Shown one piece after another: positions 11,002 to 22,300 of a DNA stretch of 64,000 bases (position 1 is the first letter of the stretch; each line of letters starts with the position of its first letter). Below the pieces are notes generated by a model that ran no database searches, had not been told where the DNA came from, and worked only from the letters and a program-made list of their open reading frames with translations. A program made the translations under genes and the position numbers. The stretch is taken from NCBI GenBank assembly GCA_024220525.1, contig JAMYWO010000077.1, forward strand, positions 88,138 through 152,137, in the 5' to 3' direction. Source of the stretch: Cochliopodium minus (taxonomy: Eukaryota > Discosea > Himatismenida > Cochliopodiidae).

Positions 11002-13581
11002 ATGGATAAACAAATTTTATTTTCTTCCAAATCTGTATATTTATACATTTTATTGGATGGGAATTGGAGAATTAAATACAATAACATCCTTTCATTACAA
11101 ATGTTCGAAGCAAATACTAAAAATTACTTGCATATCCAAAATAATACAAGTGAGGTTAAATTCTAACAAATCTGAAGCGGAAAATAATTTACTCTTTTTA
11201 GATAATATCAAAGGTTGAAATATCAAAAGATTTGAAATTTAGCCAAAGGATACAAAGTTTCTTTATATTCGAGGATGGACAAGAAATATTTGCGTTAGAT
11301 TTCAAAGATAGCAAAGAATCGGAACTATTTCTTCAGTTGATATTAAAAATGGTCACTTATCAACAGGGTAATTGATTAGATGGAAATTGAAAATATATTT
11401 AAAAAAAATTTTCTAGATGTGAATAGCAAGGTACTATATGAATCAAACATAATAATGTTTAAACTAGAAAATTTGAATTGGACAAGAATGAATAGCTCCA
11501 CATTGGCAATATTGTTGGAGGGAAATACAAAATATCTTTTATTGAAATCAAATAATCAAGTAAAAATCACTCAAAATCTAAATTTACACTATTTTATAAG
11601 ACTTGTATACAAAAATATAGTTTTTGCTAAAAGAGAAGTTATCAGATTCAAAATATATTGCCATTACATCTGATTTCCATGGTTGGAAGTCTTATGGTTT
11701 TTTATTTGAAGATAAAGAAGAGGCAAATAAATTTTTGAAACATTCAAATGACCCAAATCCGAAAGAGGAACAAGAATTCAGTGTATAATTTCATATTAAT
11801 TATTTTATTATATAATCAAGAAACTTTTCTTAGACATGTCCAAAATACAACTTTGTTAGCGGATATTAATTTATAACTAACAAATTTTAAACTGTTGTAA
11901 AAATTTGAACATCTCTAAACTTTTCTTTTTAAAAAGCATGAAAACATAAAATTTCAAGAAATTCCTTTACCCACATTGAGCTTCACATCCAAGATACACA
12001 GCAGCGAATCGGGAGATATATTCAAAGGGGTTTGGGAATTCGACGAGTGCACAATAAAAGAGTTGAACTTTCCTTCGAACGAAGAAAGCAAGATGTTAGA
12101 GTTCAAGAAAGAAATGGAAAAGTTGGTCAAGTTGAATCATCCAAACATCCTAAGAGTTTTTGGTGCTTGTTTGACTGAAAGATATCTCCTAGTTTCGGAA
12201 TACTGTCAAAATGGTACTTTTTTAATCAAAACAAACTTTATTAAACCTTTAAATTTATTTGTTCATTTGAATAATTTTTAAATAATAATGTTAATTTTGT
12301 TTTTAACATTATTATTTAAACTTTTTAAAACATCATTACTCTAATACTAAAATTTTTGATAGGAAACTTAAGAGGACTGTTGGCGAGTGAAATCGAAATA
12401 GATTGGGAAAGGAGAGTGAGCTTGGGCTTCGAAATTGGATGTGGTATCAACTATCTTCATGAAACCTTCAAGTCTATTCATGGAGGGCTGAAAAGTACCA
12501 AAATCTTGGTCGACAACAAATTTTCTGCCAAAATTAGTGGGTTTAAGATGAACTCTCTTCCTGTCCTACCTCACAAACTTACTATTAATTGGATGGTAAA
12601 TTTATTTGACTAAAAATTGTTTGAATTTTATCTTAAACTATTTTATAGGCACCCGAACAATTTGGAAAAGGTAAAAAGAACACTGAAAAAACAGACATAT
12701 ATTCTTATGGAACACTTTTGTGGGAAATTGCCACCAGAGAGATCCCTTATGCAGGAATCACAGACAAAAATGCTATTGTCAAGAGTATTCTCTCAGGTAG
12801 TTCATTTATTCATTCAACTTTTTTCTTTAAAATATTTATCTCTTAGGAAACCTTGGGGAAATTCCTAGTAACGTACCTATTGTGTTTGCTCACCTAATTA
12901 GGTGTTGCTGTAATTTCAGACCTGCTGATAGACCTTCTTCTGAAGAGATCATTGACTTTTTTTACAACAAGTTTAAAAATACCAGTAAAATATTTTCTTA
13001 ATGCTTGGTTTTCATTAAATTAACCTTTTTTCCTAAAAAAGAGAAACGAGTAGAGACTGAAAGAAGAGAAAAACTCGAAAGAGAGAAAAAAAGAAACAAC
13101 CAAAGAGATAAAGAACATGTTATTCCACAATTTAACACTGAAATCGAGGATAATGACTCCCTCATTGATGATGGGCCTGTTCTCTCTAGATACGAAAAGG
13201 ACAAACTAGAGTTAGAAAACTCAGTTAAGATGAACAGAGAAAAAGAAAAGTCCGAGAGGGAGTTGAGAAAAAGTAACCCTAATCAAAATGAAACCAATAA
13301 AAACGAGGATTTGCCCTCAAAAAAAATAGAGTTTTTAGATGAAAAAAGCCCTTTGTGGAAAAAAGACAATGATATTCTTAATTGTGGTGCTTGTTCTGTT
13401 GCTTTTTCTTTTTTCACCAGAAGACATCGTACCCTTTTTAAAATAATTTATTTTTTATAAATCCTTAACACCCAATCCAGATTGTAGATTGTGCGGTAAC
13501 ATATTTTGTAACAACTGTACCAACTCCAAGATCCAAAACATGAAAATATGTTCTGAATGCTTCAAAACTGTCACAAACTAA
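11002..13581 (+). CDS. WH1-WH1-TKL pseudokinase-FYVE protein
   Basis: About 650 residues in roughly ten exons. Two tandem EVH1/WH1-like domains (11002-11360 and 11380-11790) show the closing helix signature, as in YGFLFEDKEEANKFLK. A tyrosine-kinase-like domain follows (11980-12980). Its N-lobe keeps a TIKEL lysine and the C-lobe keeps APEQ and DIYSYGTLLWE. The catalytic HRD reads HGG, the Asn of the loop is lost (KSTKIL) and DFG reads SGF, so it should not transfer phosphate. A charged linker leads to a C-terminal FYVE finger split by an intron inside RRH|HCRLCGNIFC, which matches the R(R/K)HHCR lipid-binding signature. Expected site: endosomal membranes, PI3P-bound. It is the first of three related plus-strand genes and resembles the active kinase of the next one. 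Confidence 0.78.
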
Positions 13582-13640
13582 TTTGCGATATGATCGATAA
13601 AAAAGTTTTTCTCTTGAAAAATAAATTTATTTTGACTATC

Positions 13641-14709
13641 TTAATTGTTAATTATTTTTAATTTTATCAACATTTGAGTTGCTGCGGGATTTTTTTGATT
13701 GTAAGCTTGTTTGTAATACTCTATAGCTTTGTTTTTATCCACAGGAACGTTAGTCCCTTCGAAATAGAGATTGGCGAGGCACACCAGGGCATTGGACTCC
13801 TTCAATGAAGCCGATTTCTCAAACAATTCGATAGCTTTTTTGATGTCTTTGGGTATATATTTTCCTTCTTGATAGAGTGATCCTATATGAATAAATATTA
13901 TAAAAAATTTTGATTGTCAAACAGCGGAGAAAATAAGTTTTTTTACCTAAATGCAACATACTTTGTGGATCATTCTTTGTCACTCCCAAATTGTATAATC
14001 TAATTGCTTCATTCATATTTCTTGGTATTTTATCATTTCCGACTCTATAGATTGATGCCAATCCATTGATGGAGAGGATATGACCAAGATCTATCGCTTT
14101 TTTGTATAGCTCCACTGATTTCTCAAGATCCATCTTTATGATCTCTCCATATTTATATATTCTCCCCATTTGATAAATTGCTTCCTCATTATTGCATTTT
14201 ATAGCCTCATTCAATGATTCTATAGCCTCTTTATTCTTTTTTTGTTTGAGATATTCCATCCCCCTTTTCAAATGTTCTATTCCCAATTCTTTATCTTTAT
14301 TCAGATCCATTGAGCTCATCTTTGATTCTAATGATGATCCCTTTGAATATTTCTCAATCAATCCTTCAAAGGAATTTTCTTTTAGGAATAATTTTTTGTA
14401 TCTATTCAAATCTGCTTTTTCATCCCCCAATACCAATTTCTTGAATAAATAGTCTTTGATTTTTTCTTGATCACTATTATTAGGGAAATTATGAAGCATC
14501 TATTAAAATTCAAGGAATGCAAAGTAACATTAATTTCAATCTGAATAGGATATTGTTACCTTTTCGATGAATATGTCCCATTTCACTTTTGATACCAATC
14601 CATAGTTTTCTTCCCAAAATTTCTTTGATTTGACATCAAAAGTTTCATTTTCTAGAAATGTTTTGATGAATTCCTCATCAAAAAGCAGATCAAAAATATT
14701 ATTGTCCAT
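13641..14709 (-). CDS. Sel1-like repeat protein
   Basis: Starts at ATG 14709 (MDNNIFDLLFDEEFI) and has three exons. After about 120 residues of unrecognised N-terminal sequence come about six Sel1/TPR-like repeats, such as AIYQMGRIYKYGEI and ALVCLANLYFEGTNV, each with the small-residue pattern of paired helices. Sel1 proteins are scaffolds for protein complexes. The N-terminal block resembles a BTB-less adaptor found with such repeats, but I cannot name it. It lies tail to tail with the pseudokinase gene (60 nt between stops) and next to a kinase gene that itself ends in Sel1 repeats, so repeat exchange between neighbours is possible. Confidence 0.75.
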
Positions 14710-14785
14710 CTTTTATCCAATTTTTTTAATTTAAAAAAAGAATTAAATATAAAAAAATTGAATAAAAAGTTTCCCTTTCGCAAAA

Positions 14786-17700
14786 ATGTACAATTTTGAA
14801 CCCATTTTATCATTTTTTTGATCTATAATTTTTCCTAGGAACTACCTTCTTTCCTCCCAATTCCAATTATTCGAGATAGAAAATGAAAAATGGAAATCAC
14901 GTTCCCAATTAATAAGATGTTTCATTATAAAGGAAACAGAAACATACAAGATAATAGGCAAAGATAAAAATGGGGTATATTTCTGACTACCCATAAATAA
15001 ATTAATATTCTTTCTGATTAGACAAAAATAGATTATCCAATCAATATCAATAGTAAATATGTGACCCTTTCAGAAGATTTCCAGGTATTTAAAGATAATG
15101 GAGATCATGGTTTCAAATTTTTGAATAATGAAGATGCCTCCTCATTTAAAAGTCATATAGAAAGGGTATAACAATATTTTAAATCCAACATTTAACAATT
15201 ACTCATTATATTGATAGATCTTTGATATCATCAAAAAAGGAAAGAAATTTCCAAACATACAAAAATTCTTGTGTTGCAAAGTGATTTATTATAAAACTTT
15301 GAATGAGTTACAACAAAAAAACGTAAGCGTATCGATAATAGAAGATAAGGATGGAAATTTTCTGGTCGGAAAAGAAAATGAAAACGTAATTTCAATTATT
15401 CCTTTAGAATACTTTAAATTAATTTATTCACATTATGAAGGAATTGTTCAATATGAGTTTATCAAATGGAATAAAATATAACAAATTGAATCCCAAACAC
15501 TTTGTTTTTGAGGATTACGGACTCATGTTCAACAAGTTGCTCGAATCACAGAACTTTGAAGGGATATTAACAAATATCTTTGAAAGATATCAAACTTCAA
15601 CAAGTTTCAGCTCTGCATTTGTCCCATGTATTCCTTCCGTGACTATTGAAACAAAATCTAATGATTTTTCATCTTCCTTTACTCCTAACATGCCTGAAAC
15701 TGGGGTAGATAATTCTTCAAGTTTTAGTACCACATTTACACCAAACCTGCCTTCTGTTTCAATAGAAATGGATACTCCCGGAAACTTTAATTCTAATTAT
15801 TCACCAAGCACACCCAACGATTTTTCGTCTTCCTTCACTCCTAATGTTCCAGAAAGTGGAGATGATTCTGCTCCAAATTTTGGTACCACATTTACACCAA
15901 ACCTTCCTTCTGTTTCGATAGAAATCGGCACTCCAACACCTAGCTTTAATTCTAATTATTCACCAAGCACACCCAACGATTTTTCGTCTTCTTTCACTCC
16001 TAATGTTCCAGAAAGTGGAGATGATTCTGCTCCAAATTTTGGTACCACATTTTCACCAAACCTTCCTTATGTAGAAATTGACAACACACCTGAAATAGAC
16101 GAGGGTAATAATTCAAGTTTTAGCACCACTTATACACCTAGCCTTCCTTCAGACGATTCTGACCTGATCCCTCCGTCACAAACAATCCCAAATATTGATA
16201 GCTTTTCTACCAATCTCACTCCAAACTTGCCTTCTGTATCGATTGAAGTCAACATTCCATTTACATCTGATTTTCCATCTGATCTTATACCTCCCTCACA
16301 AACAATCCCGAATATTGATAGTTTCTCTACCAACCTCACTCCAAATCTACCTTCTGTTTCGATTGAAGTATCTGATTCTCCAAACTCTGATCTTATTCCG
16401 CCTTCTCAGACCATCCCAAACATCGATAGTTTCTCCACTAATTTTTCTCCCAATTTACCATCTTTCGAAATTACTTCAAACAATTCTCCATCGGATCTTA
16501 TTCCTCCTTCAGGAACTCTTCCCAGCTCTGATTTCTCGAATCAATCTCAAGAATCGAAAAGATTGATTTTCGAATATGATGAAAAATCATTTCAAGAAAT
16601 CCTTTGTGAAGATATCAAAACAGAAAAGTTTTTGGGAAAAGGTGGATTCGGTCAAGTGCATCAAGTAAAATGGAAACACAACATTTATGCCAGCAAAGAA
16701 CTATTTTTAAATTTGGATCAAGAACAAATCTTGGAGTTTAAAAAAGAAGTTTCTATTTTGACAAAGTTGAATCATCCACAAATAGTCCGCTTCTTTGGGG
16801 CCTCTGTTAAAACAAAGTACATGATCCTGATGGAGTTTTGCGAAAACGGTTAAACCTGAATTTAATTTCTACAATTTAAAATTTATCAACTTTATTCATT
16901 CAAAATAACAGGAGACCTTTATCATTACCTCAATAACAGGCAAAATACACTTTCTTTTGAAAGAAAGTTGAAATTGAGTTTTGAGATATGCTCTGGTATT
17001 CATTACTTGCACACTTTTGTCGGGATAGTACATTGTGATCTCAAGAGTTTGAACATCTTGCTGGATTTCCAATTTTCTCCAAAGATATCTGACTTTGGCT
17101 TATCCACTGTTAAGAATTCCCTAATGGGAGAGTTAAAAGGATCAATTAATTGGATGGTAATAAAACATTAGTATTTAGATTTTTCTTTTAATACCAAATT
17201 TTTAGTCCCCTGAATTGCTCAACAGAACCTCAAGTAAGCTTTTGAATGATTTAATTATTTATTCATTTCATTCCGTATTTCTAAATAGGTTATGCTCTTG
17301 AAAGTGATATCTATGCATATGGCCTTATTGTATGGGAGATTTATACCAGGAGAGTACCGTTTTATCACCAAAATACAATGGTGACGATGAAAATGATTCT
17401 CTCGGGTCAACCCATTGACATCCCTAACGATGTCCCTCAATTGATCAAAAAACTGATCGAGAACTGCACTTTATATTCTCACAAAGATAGAATGAACTCT
17501 TTGGACATCATGAATTATTATAAAGATAAAATTAAAATCGAAAACATCAATTTTAAGGAAGAGATAATAACAGATGGTAAAGTTTAAACTTCATAACTAT
17601 CCACTTTAATTATTTTAAATTAGAAAAGGTCAAAGAAGAATGGTCCACGGACAACAAAACTAATGCACCAATGCTATCTTATTTAGACTCAAACTCTTCT

Positions 17701-19140
17701 GCGAATGGTATTTTAATGTTGCTTTACAAATTTTTTATTTTATTTTTGTTTTTCTCAGAATACCAAAGAGACGAATACGAAATCTCATTAGCCAAGACTG
17801 CCAAAGACGTGTTTGTATCATTTTTTGAAAAAGAACAGTTTAGCCAAAGGGACACCGAAAAATGCATGAGCGTGAAAAGAAATGACTTGGCAATGGGAAT
17901 GATTTTCTACTTGGGTTTGTCCAATCAAGGCAAAAAAGACTTGCATAGAGCTTATGCTAGCTTTGAGGAGGGCTTCAAAAAAGATATTGGCTTGAAATAC
18001 GAAGATACTCATTGTTGCGCTTATTTACTTGGGTTAATGAACTTGAATGGTGAATCTGTCGAGCCAAATTACAAAAAAGCATTGGAATATTTTAAAACAG
18101 CTCTGAAAGTGTTTGATTTTTTTTTATTAATCATTCTAATATAAAATAAATTTCATTAATATTTATTTTGAAAGTATCAAGATTTCTTTGATCAAAATTG
18201 GAAATGTTTATCAGAAAATGGGGAATACTGACAAAGCGCTAAAGTATTACAACAGGGCTTTGGAAAGGTACTATACAAGACAATATATTATTTCTTTTTT
18301 AAAATCCTTTTATTTTTCTGAATATTTTAAAAAGTGGTTACACAAGCGTCTACTTTGACATTGGAAAAATCTATCATGAAGCGAAAAAAATTGATGAGGC
18401 AATCAAGAATTATGAGAAAGTCGAAAATGTAAGTACTTTCATTCTTTTTGTTTTCTTTTAATTTTGAAACTCATTTTAAAAGACGAATAAACATGCTACC
18501 TATAACTTGGCTTTGATTTACAAAGGAATCAACACTGGGCTAAACAAATGTATTCAATACCTCAAGAAGGCGATACAAATGGGGTAATTTTATTATTTTT
18601 TTTTTGGAAGAAGTAAACTGATTTCTTTTTAAAGATATGCAGCTGCTTATGTGGAACTTGGAACAATTTTTTATGAAGGAAAAGGTGTCAATAAGGATAT
18701 CAACAAAGGACTTGAACTTTATGAGAAAGCTGCTTCTTTCAACGTTCCTGAGTGCTACAACTAGTAAAAAAAAAAATTTAATTTTTTTTTTTTAATTTCA
18801 TTTCTTTTATTTATAAGCCTCGGAAATCATTACTTTGAGAAGAGCCCGGTGAAAGCAGTTCAATACTACGAAAAAGGAATTTCTTTGAATTGTAAATTTT
18901 GCATGGGAAATCTTGGTTTGATTTTAAAGGATGGAAAGGTATATTTCCTTTCAATTTTAAAATTTTCTCTTTTATTATTTCAAAAATAGGGAAATGTCAA
19001 AAAAGATTATGAAAAAGCTCATGCCTTGATGAAGAATGCAGCTAAATTGTAAATATTTTTTCGATATTTGATGTTATAATTAATTTTTTATAAAAAGAGG
19101 CAACAAGTTCGCTATCGAACATCTCAAAGATTTCAAGTAG
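14786..19140 (+). CDS. WH1-WH1-(FTPNLPSVSIE)n-TKL kinase-Sel1 protein
   Basis: About 1,150 residues in some 17 exons. The start codon appears split: AT at 14786-14787, a 51-nt intron, then G at 14839, giving MNYLLSSQFQLFEIENEKW. Two WH1-like domains come first (to about 15590), then a long Ser/Thr/Pro-rich repeat region. The TKL kinase (16610-17560) has an intact Gly loop (GKGGFGQV), a lysine (ASKEL), HCDLKSLN and DFG, so it should be active. A C-terminal run of Sel1 repeats (17820-19130) is cut into one exon per repeat or so. TKL kinases followed by Sel1 repeats are common in amoeboid protists. The likely role is cytosolic or cortical signalling with WH1 docking on proline ligands. It is a paralogue of the pseudokinase gene upstream; the two could pair (inference). 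Confidence 0.8.
15600..16540 (+). repeat. In-frame tandem repeats coding for FTPNLPSVSIE-type units
   Basis: About eight degenerate protein units centred on FTPNLPSVSIE lie between the WH1 and kinase domains. Two DNA-level expansions are visible: a near-identical 159-nt period (tracts beginning at about 15791 and 15950), and three copies of a 105-120-nt block coding DLIPPSQTIPNIDSFSTN (about 16159, 16279, 16384). High identity between adjacent copies suggests recent slippage or unequal exchange. The units are rich in possible phosphorylation sites and prolines. Confidence 0.85.
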
Positions 19141-19364
19141 TATTCTTGATTCAATAAATTTCTCATTTTGAAGATGTTATCTATTTCATCATTTGATTAA
19201 AATTTAATATATCAGTTTATCCTCATTCTTTATCAAAAAAAAAAAAAGAATGGAAAATCTTTCAATCTTGTTTTAGCAATTATTTAGCTGAGTTATGTAT
19301 TTTATCGAATTCCATTTCGATTTTCTTAATTGTTTTTAAATAAAAAAAAAAAGAAGAATTGCAA

Positions 19365-22300
19365 ATGAGGTAACACCATAAACTCTATAAATGTACATAA
19401 TTAAATTCATTTTTGTATTTTATAGTGGATTATTGCTAGAGGTTTCGGTTCAAGTGCACAAGATAGATAATGAATTCAATTGGAATCCCATCCATCAGAG
19501 ATTTGTTCCCCTTTTCATCTATGAAGATAATATCAAGGGGATATATAGAATTATCGCTTCTACAAAGGATAAAGTAAAAAAGATCTTATGAATTAAATTT
19601 TGTGGATACAACTATTATAATTAACATTATTAAATAATGTGAAATTTGTCAAATTTTTCTTGAATTTTTTTCTATTATCAAAGGTTCTGATAAATTCTAT
19701 CATCACACAAGAAATCAAATACAATAAAATGAGTGAAGATTTTCACATTTTCATTGATGATGACAGTTATGGATTGAAATTCAAAGATGCCAATAATGCA
19801 AAGTCATTTAAGGAAATGTTCGAATTGTTGATGAGATCAGGTAAATAAAAAAATATTTTTTCATAATTCAAATAATCAACCATTAAAAAATTCCGAAAGA
19901 TGAATCATTCATTCCATTGATGGATATAAATGGGTGAGTAAATTTTGATTTTTTAATCAAAGAAATATTATTATATTTTTTGAATAGAATATTCTCGAAA
20001 GTATTCATTCTGGATAAAGAAAAGAATGATTGGAATCCTATGGATAAAGGATTTTTGGTGATATCCTTTGAATGTGACAGAGAGAATTTGATTTATGAGA
20101 TAAAGGGGAAGAATGCGCAACAGGTAAAATGAAATATAATCAAATATATTCTATTATTTTTTTTTTTATTGCTTGAAAAAGAATGATATATTATCGTTAT
20201 TTATTTAGGATCTATCTATCAACATTCCTTTCATGAAAGAAATTTCAATCAAAAAGATTAACAATTTGTTCTACGCCGTAAAAAACAGGACCATTGATTA
20301 TGGTTTCTTGTTCGATAGAGAAGAGCACGGACAATCGTTCTTACAATCCTTCGAAAAATGCAAAAATAACCCGGTGACGTCTGAGAACATGGATAACGAT
20401 ATCATTTTAGATTTTCTTTTCGAAAACTTGATTAAATCACCGAAACCAAAATATTCTTTGGGAGATTTCTCTTATATCTCCATATCTTCCAAGCAGAATA
20501 AGTAAAAGATTTCTTAAAAAATTTAAATTAACATTAATAATATATAATGTAATTTTGTAACAGAGAACTAAAGAATGTTGAACTAAAGATTGTTTCTCCC
20601 AGCTCCTCGAACATAAAGTTTAGTTTGAAAGACAAGCAAGAAGAACACAGGAATCTAAGAGAAGATAACTTAGAAATGGTCAAAGAAAACGAACTTCAGG
20701 TCATCATAGAGGGTAAAAGAACAAATTCTAAAAAATTTTTGGTTTTCTTATACCATTAAGGTGAATTGCAACTAAAAACGGATTTGTTCAATATATTCAA
20801 CGACAAATATGTGGTTTTAATTTCTCCCAATATACTTAAAGTGTGGTCAAGCAAGATCTGTTACGAAGACTCTGAGAAACCAGAGTTGGAACTCTTGCTC
20901 TACCAACCCAAAACCAAGTTGGTGAGGATATCTAACAAAAATTGGACATTCCAGCTAGAAATGGTAGTGGAACAAGTCGACATGATCAAAGACAATCTCA
21001 ATAAACTAAAATCTCTATTCATGGATAAATTAAATTTAGGGAAAAATAGAAATGATAACGTAATCATGCAGAAATCTACAGTCATTTATGTCTTTGCATG
21101 TAAGTCCATCTTTGAAATGAAGAATTGGATGAAATCTTTGAGTATAGACGAAGTGGATCTGGGTGGCGAGAGCAACTCTCCAGTTAATAACGAAAAAGAA
21201 ATCATCTCAGAGTACACCATGAATGTTTTTCATCCTCCTCTCATTAAACTTGATTTCGAGAACTTCAGAAAGCCAGAGACTAATTTTCTTTCCGAAGAGT
21301 ATAAACACTTTGCTGATAGATGCGGATATACTCAACTGGTAAATAAAAGTGAAAAAAATTTTTTTTTTTTATCTGATTTATTTTTTTAAAAAATCAGATC
21401 AAAAAATTTTCTGTGTTGCCCAGAAAAGAATTCATTTACAAAAGGTTTTATTTTTATTCTTTCTCATTCCAAATCAATAAATTTTCGTTTAAACAAAATA
21501 GGGAAGCATTGGTACCGACCTCTAAAAATATCCCTCTTTATGAAGAGAGGTTGTCAGATCCAAAGCACATTAAAAAGTTAGCGTCAAAGGGAAGAAGCAG
21601 GAAAATAGAGTACGTGTTGGGGAAGATCTTCAATCCCCCTCCCGTAAAAGATGGTGAGCAAGGTTTGAGAGGAACAGACGGTGTTCGTGGGACTAATGGT
21701 TCTAATGGAGGAATAAAACAAGGAGGTTTGCCAGGGCTTCGTGGTGATAATGGTACTGTTGGAAAAATTGGAGGAAAGGGAGAAAGTAAGTTTTATTTTT
21801 ATATTTATTTTATAAAATTAATCTTTTTTCTTTTTTTTGAAAGATGGAGAAAATGCTGGCGACGCAAGTGACATGTACCTTGTTTTAAATGGTAATTCGG
21901 AAGGTCTCATCATCACAGGTTCATATGATGGGTACTATTACAAAAAATTTTATCATTTTAAATAATTTTTTCAAATAGAACTATTCGCTTGACTGATGGG
22001 TTCATTTTGATCGAAGGAAAAGGAGGAGATGGTTTACTTTTTTTTTTAACAAGAATCAATAATAATTTAAATTTAAAACGTTATAGGTTCTGATGGTGGA
22101 AATGGTGGGGATGGTAAAATTTTCATTAACGATAAAATAACATTGTATCAAATAAATCAAATTTCTCAAAAAACTTAGGTGGTCATGGAGGAGATGGTGA
22201 TTTCTTATTCAAGAATTTTTTTTTCTATAATTAATAAACTTTTATTTTATAGGTGCTAGAGGAGGAGACGGAGGAAGAGGAGGGGATGGAGGAGGAAATG

